NCBI RefSeq assembly: GCF_030463565.1
Contig: NC_134675.1
Coordinates: forward strand, 17,567,862 to 17,631,861
DNA from: Pelecanus crispus
Lineage: Eukaryota; Chordata; Aves; Pelecaniformes; Pelecanidae
Direction of reading: 5' to 3'
DNA length: 64,000 bases
In this document: in pieces, positions 44,201-52,253 of the stretch
Position numbering within the stretch: the stretch's first letter is position 1
Layout of the letters: every line of letters begins with the position of its first letter
Notes under the pieces: generated by a model
Databases searched by the model: none
Told to the model about the DNA's origin: nothing
What the model saw: only the letters and a program-made list of their open reading frames with translations
Position numbers and translations under genes: made by a program

Positions 44201-44386
44201 AATTAAATTATTACTTACCAAAATCTACTCTTGTTAGTATGCACTGCATTGGATGGTCAGTTGTATGCCTCGTTGTTGTTGCACCACTTTCATAACAAGT
44301 TGCACACAAATCGTAATCGTAGCAAATTAAACACTTGTATCTGCGACCTCGAAAATTTCCTTTTAAACATGCATCACAGCTGACAC
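16156..44386 (-). CDS. KCMF1: KCMF1, E3 ubiquitin ligase, exons 2-7 (5' partial)
   Basis: Six exons on the minus strand join in phase into 1118 coding bases that match vertebrate KCMF1 from the second exon to the stop. KCMF1 is known as a RING-less E3 ligase that works with UBR4 and the E2 RAD6/UBE2A in proteasomal and lysosomal turnover and in silencing stress signalling. Domains in order: a ZZ zinc finger (exon 2), a C2H2-like finger (exon 3), a second Di19-type CPIC finger (exon 4), a Ser-rich linker (exon 5), a Gln-rich coiled coil (exon 6) and an acidic Ser/Asp/Glu stretch near the C-terminus (exon 7). With the expected 16 coding bases of exon 1 the product is 377 residues, against 381 in human as I remember it. 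The four-residue difference fits one Gly missing in exon 6 and a shorter terminal Pro run. There is no internal stop or frameshift. The first exon is not visible in the window, so intron 1 exceeds 19 kb. Confidence 0.97.
16409..17766 (-). other. KCMF1: KCMF1 intron 6
   Basis: A 1358-base GT-AG intron. It holds an old CR1 tail at about 17195-17270 (plus orientation, gactagatgatcgttgtagg / tcccttccaactgg) and a C run near 17130-17144. The 69 codons before exon 7 are open in the exon frame. Confidence 0.85.
17195..17270 (+). mobile_element. Old CR1 tail
   Basis: Short match to the CR1 3' end: ggactagatgatcgttgtag followed by gtcccttccaactgg and a decayed attccattct tail. Diverged, so an old insertion. 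Confidence 0.7.
17767..18046 (-). CDS. KCMF1: KCMF1 exon 6 (Gln-rich coiled coil)
   Basis: This 280-base exon encodes [18 protein letters not shown] followed by a Gln/Leu-rich helix ([19 protein letters not shown]) that should form a coiled coil, and then a Thr/Ser/Asn-rich tail ending FLLT plus two bases of an Arg codon. The acceptor is ggcag at 18051-18047 and the donor gtaact at 17766-17761. Human KCMF1 as I recall it has one extra Gly in SAGGQ; this copy has SAGQ. Confidence 0.95.
18047..19689 (-). other. KCMF1: KCMF1 intron 5, repeat-poor 5'-proximal part
   Basis: AT-rich intronic sequence below the exon 6 acceptor side. An A run lies at about 18667-18682. No element or gene recognised; open frames are short and unsupported. 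Confidence 0.5.
19690..20295 (+). mobile_element. Diverged CR1 3' part
   Basis: Plus-strand CR1, 5'-truncated. Landmarks are gccagcaggtcccgggaag, ggcactggcgaggccacatc, gttcagcctggaaaagaata and the tail cctgcagaggtcaattccaa. It is strongly diverged and contains a C run at 20075-20086. It is an old copy inside KCMF1 intron 5. Confidence 0.8.
20296..20868. other. Intron 5 spacer with G/GT simple repeat
   Basis: Contains a G run followed by a short GT repeat at about 20387-20418. Nothing else recognised. Confidence 0.5.
20870..24460 (-). mobile_element. CR1 LINE, near full length, minus orientation
   Basis: A 3.6-kb CR1 inside KCMF1 intron 5, antisense to the plus strand. From 5' to 3' on the minus strand: ORF1 with esterase (24420-23764; blocks [11 protein letters not shown] and HIGSNDTA), the Asp/His block further on in another frame, endonuclease (23423-22966), EN/RT linker (22981-22355), RT (21958-21188) and the tail at 20870-20960. 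RT motifs include [14 protein letters not shown] and SADDTKLSG, where the usual Phe before the Asp pair is Ser. It is broken by frameshifts and by a long A run in the endonuclease. The RT half resembles the copy at 56060-57165. Confidence 0.93.
23218..23249 (-). repeat. Poly(A) run inside CR1 endonuclease frame
   Basis: An uninterrupted run of about 30 T on the plus strand (A on the CR1 sense strand) lies between the end of one endonuclease segment and the start of the next. It is an internal expansion, not the element's 3' end. Confidence 0.85.
24464..25505 (+). mobile_element. LTR-like element, family E (tentative)
   Basis: Directly adjacent to the CR1 5' end. It begins tgtagcgagttggtcagtta and has a TATA-like cctataaatg at 24711-24720 followed by GC-richer sequence, features of an LTR U3/R. 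The end is unclear, perhaps gtaaagtca at about 25502. I recall similar sequence from bird genomes but cannot name the family. No coding region. Confidence 0.4.
25895..26282 (+). mobile_element. CR1 3' end fragment
   Basis: Plus-strand CR1 starting in the ORF2 C-terminal region (catatgaggagaggctaaga, cagcctggaaaagagaagg) and ending with the tail gactagatgatcttgaaagg / tcccttccaacctcaaccat. In KCMF1 intron 5. The 390 bases before it and the 290 after it up to exon 5 are unassigned intron. Confidence 0.9.
26571..26745 (-). CDS. KCMF1: KCMF1 exon 5 (linker)
   Basis: This 175-base exon begins GATGAATCT (DES) straight after a terminal AC and runs through [16 protein letters not shown], a basic patch, then a Ser-rich stretch to MDPIA. 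The last base starts the Glu codon finished in exon 6. The donor is gtaaga at 26570-26565. The upstream intron end is AC with a U12-type branch site. The basic PRARRS motif is a possible localisation signal, but that is inference. Confidence 0.95.
26746..29931 (-). other. KCMF1: KCMF1 intron 4, U12-type AT-AC intron
   Basis: The intron (3186 bases) starts ATATCCTTT at 29931-29923, identical to the minor-spliceosome AT-AC donor consensus. It ends in AC at 26747-26746. A branch element TTTCTTAAC lies at 26765-26757, one base off the TTCCTTAAC consensus, with the branch adenosine about 12 bases from the exon, the spacing typical of U12 introns. There is no pyrimidine tract. Phase 0 on both sides. 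A CR1 tail sits inside at 28530-28685; the rest shows nothing else I recognise. Confidence 0.93.
28530..28685 (-). mobile_element. CR1 double-tail subfamily, extreme 3' end only
   Basis: Minus-orientation CR1 tail (plus strand: catagaatcatagaatcatt, gtccaaccattaacctaaca, cttggtggctggattatttt). It stops within the spacer between the two tails, so only the outer tail and spacer are present. Inside the U12-type intron 4. Confidence 0.85.
29932..30033 (-). CDS. KCMF1: KCMF1 exon 4 (second zinc finger, U12 donor)
   Basis: This 102-base exon encodes exactly 34 codons, from [16 protein letters not shown] to LEHRAPRDL. The Cys pair CPIC and the paired His (HLTLEH) form the second Di19-like zinc-binding unit. 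The upstream acceptor is a normal tttcag. The downstream boundary has no GT: the intron begins ATATCCTTT at 29931-29923, the U12 AT-AC donor consensus. The exon begins and ends in phase 0. Confidence 0.95.
30034..30829 (-). other. KCMF1: KCMF1 intron 3, exon-4 side
   Basis: AT-rich intron with no element or gene recognised. Intron 3 in total spans 30034-38661 and is mostly ERV-derived. Confidence 0.5.
30830..32345 (+). mobile_element. LTR-like element, family D, with CAGCTACTGG tandem repeats
   Basis: An upstream part (30830-31140) has a TATA-like tataaagtgg at 31020 and an attached R/U5-like stretch (gtcagtatgtttgtctggct, cagtctgtcccgtcttctta). It is followed by an array of imperfect cagctactgg units (31187-31665) and further related sequence. 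The reverse-complement counterpart is at 59540-61150. No coding capacity is apparent. Exact ends are uncertain. Confidence 0.6.
31187..31665 (+). repeat. Imperfect tandem repeat, core cagctactgg
   Basis: About 12 copies of a core reading gtgtcagctactggag with variants (ccagctgctgg, cagtagttgg, cagccactgg), spaced about 20-50 bases apart. Spacers share g/t-rich and gacc-type segments. This is not a CRISPR: the spacers are related and the units are degenerate. Confidence 0.75.
32499..33099 (+). mobile_element. ERV LTR, family A, plus, with primer-binding-like site
   Basis: Reads tatactggttttggctggga at its start (the initial TG changed to TA) and ends ggggttaaactatgacca. The sequence that follows (tttggcacccagtgtgggac, 33105-33124) resembles the tRNA primer-binding site seen next to the LTRs at 34904 and 42899. 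It is thus the 5' end of a proviral remnant, whose interior continues only to about 33303. Confidence 0.8.
33100..33303 (+). mobile_element. ERV leader remnant after LTR-A
   Basis: Begins with the primer-binding-like site and runs about 180 bases of AT-rich leader before LTR-B sequence begins. No coding sequence is left. Confidence 0.55.
33304..33870 (+). mobile_element. LTR-B, 5' part, interrupted
   Basis: Matches LTR-B from gagaagagaccagaagctgc through the tttaagaaagggtaaaaaag region and an expanded, diverged set of the 45-base repeats, then breaks at gggaccccatgg. The 3' end of an LTR-B resumes at 36781 in the same orientation, so the two may be halves of one LTR. Confidence 0.75.
33871..34903 (-). 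mobile_element. ERV 5' internal region, gag leader, minus orientation
   Basis: To the left of the minus-strand LTR-A. The primer-binding-like site lies at 34879-34895 (ccccacgttgggcacca on plus). An open frame at 34432-34085 encodes a 115-residue Trp-containing segment and, further left (34170-33964), a Thr/Ala-rich stretch ending KKKSWK. Both look like the start of a gag-like product. The rest of the provirus is missing. The 42030-42880 region carries the corresponding part of a related ERV. Confidence 0.65.
34904..35477 (-). mobile_element. ERV LTR-A, minus, chimeric (block copy 2)
   Basis: Starts tgttttggtttagtccctgt and ends cgaaaccaggaca. The left half (to about 35150) is the subtype also found at 58942, with an extra gaaaaggagaacga-type segment. 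The right half (from about 35175) is nearly identical to the LTR at 5511-6052, a different subtype. This marks it as a recombinant. Confidence 0.8.
35478..35983 (+). mobile_element. LTR-B, 5'-truncated (block copy 2)
   Basis: Same sequence and breakpoints as 6053-6558: starts ccctgctggagcagtccatt and ends cccaccac. Open frames here repeat those of block copy 1 residue for residue and are not genes. Confidence 0.8.
35984..36137 (-). mobile_element. CR1 fragment in block copy 2
   Basis: Same 150-base CR1 RT-region fragment as at 6559-6712, with no difference that I noticed. Confidence 0.7.
36138..36542. repeat. GA-rich minisatellite with long poly-G run (copy 2)
   Basis: As at 6713-7105, but the uninterrupted G run (about 36316-36341) is around 10 bases longer, the main length difference between the two blocks. 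Confidence 0.85.
36543..36780 (-). mobile_element. LTR-A fragment and block end (copy 2)
   Basis: As at 7106-7339; the last shared sequence is gttttggtaaacaaagca. After it the two loci diverge completely. Confidence 0.65.
36781..37022 (+). mobile_element. LTR-B, 3' part
   Basis: Begins tggttttttagatttgttct and runs through aattggcaataaattaaact to cagccaaggttgacccaccc. It is a distinct, more diverged LTR-B than the copy inside the block. It probably belongs with the 5' part at 33304-33870. Confidence 0.75.
37023..38661 (-). other. KCMF1: KCMF1 intron 3, exon-3 side
   Basis: AT-rich, no recognised element. A short GT/ATGT simple repeat lies at about 38513-38545. Confidence 0.5.
38662..38801 (-). 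CDS. KCMF1: KCMF1 exon 3 (C2H2-like finger)
   Basis: This 140-base exon carries the segment [16 protein letters not shown], then a zinc finger with Cys pair CPYC and paired His (EHVASEH). It ends at TSTEV with donor gtaagc at 38661-38656. The acceptor is tccag just above 38801. The first two bases complete the Asp codon begun in exon 2. The exon was recognised by translating the minus strand across the gap between exons 2 and 4. Confidence 0.95.
38802..41600 (-). other. KCMF1: KCMF1 intron 2, repeat-poor part
   Basis: 2.8 kb of AT-rich intron with only short unsupported open frames. No element, RNA gene or exon recognised. Confidence 0.5.
41601..41945 (-). mobile_element. CR1 3' end, double-tail subfamily, cut by ERV
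   Basis: Plus strand reads catagaatcatagaatcgtt, then the outer tail, the ggctggattattttttaatg spacer, the inner tail and the ORF2 C-terminus. The CR1 match stops at about 41945 (gcttgactacccttcc), where ERV sequence begins. Confidence 0.9.
41946..42898 (-). mobile_element. ERV gag leader with Thr/Ala coding repeats, minus
   Basis: Minus-strand open frames at 42356-42030 and 42743-42357 lie upstream of the LTR at 42899. A primer-binding-like site (ggcgccc-type) is at about 42871-42888. The 42310-42120 part is a tandem repeat of about 30 bases that encodes Thr/Ala-rich decamers such as [10 protein letters not shown]. The arrangement (LTR, primer site, leader, start of gag-like frame) parallels 33871-34903. 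Nothing beyond the leader is left. Confidence 0.65.
42120..42310 (-). repeat. About 30-base coding tandem repeat in ERV leader
   Basis: About six units; plus-strand cores gtcactggagtttgagtagc and gtcgcagggttttgagtaac. Period is a multiple of three, so the frame is kept. The related ERV at 33871-34903 has only about one or two units. Confidence 0.75.
42899..43329 (-). mobile_element. ERV LTR-A, minus, truncated
   Basis: Starts tgtggtttaacccggcaggc, of the same subtype as 5511, and runs to agcaacaactaaaact, where it breaks off before the usual LTR end. Primer-binding-like sequence abuts its left side. Confidence 0.8.
43330..44218 (-). other. KCMF1: KCMF1 intron 2, exon-2 side
   Basis: No recognised element. 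The open frames at 43722-44063 and 43874-44056 have no features of a gene. Confidence 0.5.
44219..44386 (-). CDS. KCMF1: KCMF1 exon 2 (ZZ zinc finger)
   Basis: This 168-base exon encodes the ZZ-type zinc finger. Reading starts with the last two bases of a Gly codon and then [18 protein letters not shown]. The Cys pairs CDAC, CLIC and CATC and the paired His residues further on (TRHTTDH) supply the zinc ligands. ZZ fingers of this kind bind N-terminal degrons or other peptides. The acceptor is a cacag at 44391-44387 and the donor is gtaagt at 44218-44213. It ends on the first base of an Asp codon completed by exon 3. The open frame extends upstream to 44507, but that stretch is intronic. Confidence 0.96.
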
Positions 44387-47160
44387 CTGTGAACAAAGAC
44401 AACTGCTTGAAAACAACAATAATTTCACATTGTTTTAAAGATACAGACAACAATAAAAGGAATTCAGCCGAGAAGCTTTTATGCAGCTGATGGACAATAA
44501 GACTCAATTTTAAGCATATTTATATCTTTAAAAAGGCAATAATTATCCAAAGTGAAAGCCAAACTCAAAGTAAAATAAAAACCAGTCAAGCACTCAAAAT
44601 GATAATTGGTTATGCTATAAATTCTTTTTAATCACTTTTTTCCCCTGTTCAGAAGCTTGGTTCAAAACACTCTTGAGGTTAAATAGTACAGTGGTTGATC
44701 TGGAAGTTTTGTGAAAACAAGCAAACAAAGAAAAAGCCCACAGCAGACCATCCCACAAGCTACACAAAACCACACAAAACCACACACCACCACCACATAA
44801 CACCATCCCTCCCCAGCTTTTGTGTTTATTTTTATACTTTCTAATAGTTCAATTCTGAAGAATGCCACAACCATTTTTCACAACATATACATATCTGGGA
44901 GCAGAAATATGGGTCTTCTATTTTGAAGTACAGAAGAACTTTGAATACATCTTAATTTTATGTTGCATCAGCTCTTCAGCTTCTTCCTTTTGGAAGTTCA
45001 ATCAGTGCAAATGCAGAAAATGTTATAGAAACAGTGTTACTAGAAGAAAGCACTGACATTGACTCCAAGAGGATTAGGGGAAGATCAACAAGGTCTCAAA
45101 ACTGCAAATACCCCAATGATCATTTCCTAACTATAAATTCTATGATCAGATAAAAATCTAGTATTAACACAAACCACCACTACTACTTGCAACGTCAAGT
45201 CCAGAGTACAAAATTAAATTACATAGAGAGAATTCTTTCAACATCTCTCCAAGCTAGTATTTCTTCATATCACTCTAAATTACCATGTTTTCATTTTGAT
45301 AACCAGACAGCAGGTGGCATAACACACTACTTTCATAACCTTTAATGTAACAGGAGAGGAAAGTGTCAAGAAAAAAAAGCCTCATAAGTTCAGCTCTGTT
45401 CTTTTTAACCCATACACTGTGTTAATTAATATTTTAGAAGTTTGCCTCTCTGCCTCTTAAAAAAAAAACCCACACTGCAAGATAACAGAATGCCATTGAA
45501 CTGTATGCATCCATATCAATCTCAGGTTTTGAGGAAAAACACACACTCAGAAGGAGTTCCGTTATAAGCAGGGAACAAAAAGAGCAAACAAATAAACAAG
45601 TTGTGAAAAGAATTCAGGTTCTTCACAAAGTTCTGATTTACGTGACGTGTTAGTGACTTTTAAAAAGCTTTTAAAATTAATTCCTATTCAATGGAAACTG
45701 TTCTCCTGCATCTTCTCCAGAACGACCTTATGGAAATAACTACAAAAGAGAAATAATCCAGTTTATTTTTAAATAAAGTTTTTGATGCATTTTACCTTAG
45801 AGAATTGCAAGGAGACATTTCAGTTTTTCTACTGTCAATTATCAATACACAAATACAGAAGTAGACTGATAAACAGGCCCAAATAATGACATTTATACCA
45901 ATGTACCCTTTCCTCACAATTAGAATAACTGGGGCTACCAGGTCTAGTTAAAAAACTTGTTGCTCATGGACAAAAACGTGCTTGCTTTTTAATGCAACAG
46001 TATTCCACTAGAGGGTAGCATTAAGCTAAAAGCCTAAAGATTTTTTTACTCATTATACCTTTTAATGATCAAACCTCACTCCTAAAGGCATCTTCAACAG
46101 TATTCCCTTCTCAGTAATATCAATCAGTTTCTACAGGTAAGCATTTTGAATTTATGGACGAATCAAGAGATGCATAACAGTCCCATGAATTTAAAAAAAA
46201 AAAGAAAAGAAAAGGTTGTTTTCCTTTAGCACATTGGATTCACTATTCTGGTATGTCAAGGTAACCACATTTTTCACCTTTATCATGGCTGAAAATTTCA
46301 GAGAAGAAGTTATCACATAAGCATTTTATCTGCAACATGCTTAATACTAACATATTAAAAATATATATAGTTATCATCTTCCCAATCAAATATAATTTAT
46401 TCTTATACTATAAAATCTGGTTAATTTCTAATAAAAATAAACAGAAAAGAGGAGCTAAGTATTTATCAGATTAAGATGAACATCTGATCTAATGTCAAGA
46501 AAAGGAGAATAGTGCTGAATAATATTAGGGTTCAAATACCACCTCACACTGGGATTAAATTTTTTAAACTACAAACAAAACTCAGGTGTGAAATCTAATA
46601 AGATAACCTGAACATCCAAAATGAAAAAATGAGTAGCCTTGAATAAGCAGAAATAACAACTTGTTTTCTCTCTGAAAAGTAAAACACTTTTCCATTTGAC
46701 TTCCCCAAATACTACAATCAAGATAATATTAGGAGCAGGTAAAAATAACATTGGAAATTTCACATTCAGCTCACACAGGATACGCAAGACTTCAGGCTTA
46801 TCAAAAGATCTCAGGAATAACATTTTGAGGACATCAGTCTAAGACAGAGTTTTAAATAACTTGCTTCCTTTGTCAGTCTTATCCAAGACTGGCTCTATCC
46901 TGTTTCAGTATTTCACAGGAAAAGCACAGAAATACTGAATTCTACTTAACTACTAGACAAAGTAGGAACAACACTTCAATGTAAATATAAAACAGTTAAA
47001 GAGAATATGTCCATTGTAAATAAAAAAGCACTCTCTACTTGAAGACATTAAGCCACAATTACTTCCTACTCAGTACACCCAAGAAAGATAACAGATTTTA
47101 ACTGGAATAAGTAACAGTTGCAAAGTAGAGAGTAATAACTCATCCCTTCACAATCAAGTT
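44387..47160 (-). other. KCMF1: KCMF1 intron 1, proximal part
   Basis: 2.8 kb of AT-rich intron. A cacaaaac / caccacc simple stretch lies at about 44762-44800. No element or exon recognised. Confidence 0.5.
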
Positions 47161-47164
47161 AAAA

Positions 47165-49068
47165 AACATGGTCTATGGTCACCAAGGGAAGCAGCTCCGG
47201 TGCCAGCACAATCCACAGCGGAGCACTCTAGTGCAGTGTACAAGGGGCTTTCCTGAAGCAGGAAAACCTCAGGGGAAGCAACAGCATCTGACAAGACCTG
47301 GGCAGGGGCAGAAGCAACTGCAGTCAAGATCCCACACGTATAAAAGAAGCCCCTAGGGAGCACTAGCAACCAGGGCGGGTAAACAGGGTGTGGCACAGCA
47401 ATTTGCACAGAAGGGCACTGTAACTCTGCCGGCCTGAGCTGGGAGCAATGGTATCTACCCAGCAGAAGGCCATGGCCTCTCTAAACCCTGCACCCGTTGT
47501 GACTGACACAGCTTCCCAGACAGAGCTCCTGTGGGAACACACTGCTACCCAGGTGCCAGGCTGCAGGGTGTGCCCTACTCTTATGCCAGTACCGGATGGC
47601 AGTAGTGAGTACACCTGTGGGAGATACACCCAGGTAGAGGAACTCCTCAGCTTAGTGGCAGAGCTCCAGGAGCAGGTGAGTAGGTTGAGGAGTATCAGGG
47701 AGTTCAAGAGAGAGATAGACTACTGGAATTACACCCTACCTGCCCTGGGACAGGCCTGTCAGGCACACAGGACGCATGATACAGAGGATTCCCTATCTTC
47801 TCTCCACCTGGCAGAACACTGTGACTTAAGGGATGGGGGGAATGGTGACAAGTTCCTGCCCGGCACAGCAGACATGTCTCCTCCATGACTACCTCACCTT
47901 CCCAGGTGCCCTTCCATAATACGTACGAGGCTCTGCAAGTGGAACCAAACAATGATGAGGACGATGGTTCATCTAGGTTGGAGGTGTTGCTGAGGTTAAG
48001 TCAGCCTACACCCTGCGTCAAAACCACTTCCATAAAAAAAAAAAAAGACACGAGTTATTGTCAGGGGAGACTCTCTACTGAGGGGAACAGAAGGCCCAAT
48101 TTCTTAGGGAAGTCTGCTGCCTCCCTGGGGCCTGGGTTAAAGATGTGACGAGGAAGCTTCCTACCCTAGTACAGCCCTCAGATTATTATCCATTATTGAT
48201 TTTTCAGGTAGGCAGCAATTAAGTTGCAGTAAGAAGTCCAAGGGCAATCAAAAGATATTTCAGGGCCTTGAGACAACTGGTTAAGGGATCAGGAGCACAA
48301 ATAGTGTTCTCCTCTATCCTTCCAGTTGCAGGGAAGGATGAAGGAAGAAAGAAGACGACCCAGCAGATCAATAACTTGCTCCAAGACTGGTGTCAGCAGC
48401 AAAATTTTGGGTTTTTTTATCAAGGATCAGTCTACATGAAACCAGGACTGCTAGCAACAGATGGAATACACCTTTCTCAAAGGGGGAAAAGGATCTTCAC
48501 ACAGGAGTTCGCAGGGCTCATTGAAAGTGCTTTAAACTAGATTTGAAGGAGGAAAGGGACAAAACCAGGCTCACCAATGATAAGCCATGGGGCAGCACAC
48601 CAATGTTTGCAGGACAGCGTGCTAGCGAGGTCTTTTGGTCTGCTCCACGATGTGCTGAGCACACTGGAGCACATTTGAAATGTCCCTGTACTAATGCACA
48701 CAGCACCCTAGCCATCTCAGTGGAGGTAGGGGATGGAGATCCGTGCGGCAGCAAATACTAAAGGGTTGTTGATGTGTTAGAAACCATGGAAGCACCTGAG
48801 AATAGTCACACAGGAATTAGGGCTTCTCCCCCAAAAAAGGTGGCAGGATCAATGGCCCAACCGAAGTGTATCTACACCAATGCACGCAGCATGGGCAACA
48901 AACAGGAGGAGCTGGAAGCCATTGTGCAGCTGGAAAACTATGATATAGTTGCAATCACGGAAACATGGTGTTTATGGGTAAGAATCAGAGGAAAGGCCAA
49001 TAAGGCAGATATCATGGTGGGAGTCTGTTATAGACCACCCAACCAGAATGAAGAGGCAGATGAAATAT
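47165..49068 (+). mobile_element. CR1 piece 1 of three-part array (ORF1 + EN start)
   Basis: Has a CR1 5' part: ORF1 Cys-rich and coiled-coil region (47448-47888; LVAELQEQVSRLRSIREFKR), a degraded esterase (48040-48540; the nucleophile block is damaged but DGIHLSQRGKRIFTQ is kept), and the endonuclease start (48774-49070; YTNARSMGNKQEELEAIVQL, VGVCYRPPNQNEEADE). It ends abruptly at about 49068 inside the endonuclease. Confidence 0.9.
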
Positions 49069-52000
49069 GAAACCCAGACGAAGCTCCCGCACAAACATGC
49101 AGCTGTCCAGGTCTCCGGCTGCAGGGGGTGCCTGAGCCTGTCACTTGTACCGGAGGGCAGCGGAGATGGCAGATGTCTTCGGTGTGATCAGGTAGATGAT
49201 CTCCTCAGCCTGGTGGCAGAGCTGAAGGAGGAGGTGGAAAGGCTAAGGAGTATCAGGGAGTGCGAGAGGGAGATAGATTGGTGGAGCAACACCCTACCAT
49301 CCCTGGGGCCAAGGCAGCAGATGGAGGCCCCACAAGGAGCAGAGGATCCCCCTACCCTCTTGCCAGCAAGCAGAAGGAGGGGACCTAAGAGACAGGGGGG
49401 GAACGGAAACAGGTCCCTGCCAGGGGCAGCAGGCAAATCCCCTCCTGGCCTCCCTCACCTTCCTAGTTGCCCTTACATAACAGATATGGGGCTCTGGAAA
49501 TTGAGGGCCAGGCAAGTGAGGAGGTCCAGCCAGGGGGTTGCTGACAGTGAGTCAGTCAGCCCCATGCATTACAACTGCCTCTATTAAGAAAAAAAAGGAG
49601 AGTAATTGCAGTAGGTGATTCCCTCCTGTGGGGAACTGAGGGCCCGATATGCCATCTGGACCCATCCCACAGGGAAGTCTGCTGCCTCCCTGGGGCCCGG
49701 GTTAGGGACATTACTAAGAAACTCCCCGATCTGGTACAGCCCTCTGATTATTACCCACTGCTGGTTATACAGGTTGGCAGTGATGAGGTTGCAGAGAGAA
49801 GTCCTAAAGCGATCAAAAGGGACTTCAGGGCACTGGGGCAATTGGTTGCAGGATCAGGGGCACAGGCAGTATTTTCCTCTGTCCCATCAGTGGCAAGGAA
49901 GAATGCTGAAAGGAACGGGAAAACTCACCTGATTAACAAGTGGCTCAGAGGCTGGTGCCGTCGGTGGAATTTTGGTTTTTTCCAGTCATGGGGAGGTTTA
50001 CACAGCACCAGGCCTGCTGGCAGCAGACGGAGTTCAGCTGTCTCCAAAGGGGAAAAGGATTTTTGCTCATGAGTTAGCGGGACTCATCGAGAGGGCTTTA
50101 AACTAGGTTCGAAGGGGGAAGGGGATATAACCATGCTCACTAGAAAGGAGCCCAGGGGTGGCATGGCAATGTTGGGGGTGAAATCAATAGCCCATCTACA
50201 CCAATGCACATAGCATAGGCAACAAACAGGAGGAGCTGGAAGCCCTTGTGCAGCAGGATAGCTGTGACATAGTCGCCATCACAGAAACATGGTGGGATGA
50301 CTCTCATGACTGGAGTGCTGCACTGGATGGCTATAAGCTCTTCAGAAGGGATAGGCAGGGAAGGAGAGGCGGTGGAGTGGCTCTGTATGTTAGGGAGTGT
50401 TTTGACTGTATAGAGCTCGACAGTGGCGATGACAGTAAGGATGAGGGGGAAGGCCAACAAGGCAGACGTCCTGTTGGGAGTCTGCTATAGACCACCCAAC
50501 CAGGATGTAGAGATAGATGAAGCATTCTATAAGCGGCTGGCAGCAGTCTCGCAATCGCCAGCCCTTGTTCTCGTGGGGGACTTCAACTTGCCAGACATCT
50601 GCTGGAAATACAACACAGCAGAGGAAACAGTCTCAGAGGTTCCTAGAGTGTGTGGAAGATAACTTCCTGACACAGCTGGTAAGTGAGCCTACCAGGGAGG
50701 TGCCTCACTTGACCTGCTGTTTACAAACAGAGAAGGACTCGTGGGAGGTGTCATGGTCAGAGGCCATCTTGGGTTTAGCGACCATAATAGAGTTTTTGAT
50801 TCTTGGTAACATAAGGAGGAGGGGCAGCAAAACTGTTACCATGGGCTTCCGGAGGGCAGACTTTGGCCTGTTCAGGACGCTGGTTTGGAAAGTCTGATGG
50901 GAGACAGTCCTGAAGGGCAAAGGGGACCAGGAAGGCTGGGTGTTCTTCAAGAAGGAAATCTTAAGGGCGCAGGAGCAGGCTATCCCCATGTGCCATAAGA
51001 TGAACCAGCGGAGAAGACGACCAGACTGGCTAAACAGGGAGCTTCTGCTGGGACTCAGGGAAAAAAGGAGAGTCTACCACCTTTGGAAGAAGGGGCAGGC
51101 AACTCAAGAAGAGTACAGGGATCTCGTTAGGTCATGCAGAGAGGAAATTAGAAAGGCAAAAGCCCAGCTAGAACTCAGTCCAACCACTATTGTAATAGAT
51201 AATAAGAAATGTTTTTACAAATACATTATCAACAAAAAGAGAGCCAAGGAGAATCTCCATCCTTTATTGGATGCAGGGGGGAACATTGCCACCAAGGATG
51301 AGGAAAAGGCTGAGGTACTTAATTCCTTCTTTGCCTCAGCCTTTAATAGCCAGACCAGTTATCCTCAGGGTACTCAGCCCCCTGAGCTGGAAGACAGGGA
51401 CAGGGAGCAGAATGGAGCCCCCATAGTCCAGGAGGAAGCAGTTAATGACCTGCTACACCACATGGATACTCACAAGTCTATGGGGCCTGATGGGATCCAC
51501 CTGAGAGTGCTGAAGGAGCTGGCAGAGGAGCTTTCTAAGCCACTTTCCATCATCTATCAGCAGTCCTGGTTAACAGGGGAGGTCCCTGATGACTGGAGGC
51601 TTGCCAATGTGACACCCATCTACAAGAAAGGCTGGAAGGAGGATCTGGGGAACTACAGGCCTGTCAGCCTGACCTCGCTGCTGGGAAAGATAATGGAGCA
51701 GTTCATATTGAGTGCGCTCAACAGGCATGTGCAGGTCAGCCAGGGGATCGGCCCCAGCCAGCATGGGTTCATGAAAGGCAGGTCCTGCTTGACCAACCTG
51801 ATCTCCTTTTATGACCTGGTGACCCGCCTGGTAGATGATGGAAAGGCTGTGGATGTCATCTACCTGGACTTCAGTAAAGCCTTTGACACCATCTCCCATA
51901 GCATTCTCCTGGAGAAACTGGCAGCTCATGGCTTGGACAGATGGACTCTTCACTGGGTAAAAAACTGGCTGGGTGGCCGAGCCCAGAGAGTAGTGGTGAA

Positions 52001-52250
52001 TGGAGTTAAGTCCAGTTGGCGGCCAGTCACGAGCGGTGTTCCCCAGGGCTCAGTTTTGGGGCCAGCCTTGTTTAATATCTTTATCAATGATCTGGATGAG
52101 GGGATTAAGTGCACCCTCAGTAAGTTTGCAGATGACACCAAACTGGGTGGGAGTGTCGATCTGCTCGAGGGTAGGATGGCCCTGCAGAGGGACCTGGACA
52201 GGCTGGATCGATGGGCCGAGGCCAACTGTACGAGGTTCAACAAGGCCGAG
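49069..52250 (+). mobile_element. CR1 piece 2 of array (ORF1, EN, RT)
   Basis: Starts again at ORF1 (49069-50105, with Cys-rich CLRCDQVDDLLSLVAELKEE and an esterase relic), then endonuclease (50200-50900; ITETWWDDSHDWSAALDGYK, VLVGDFNLPDICWK) and the long RT frame 50940-52253. It ends abruptly at about 52250 just after the RFNKAE block, with no 3' tail. Confidence 0.92.
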
Positions 52251-52253
52251 TGA
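50940..52253 (+). pseudogene. CR1 ORF2 reverse transcriptase, 437 codons open
   Basis: An uninterrupted frame covering the EN/RT linker and most of the RT. Motifs in order: [67 protein letters not shown] (catalytic Asp in motif A), [17 protein letters not shown] and [18 protein letters not shown] (catalytic Asp pair in motif C). The C-terminal domain is missing because the next CR1 piece begins. It is the best preserved RT in the window, so this CR1 was recently active on a genomic timescale. Confidence 0.9.
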
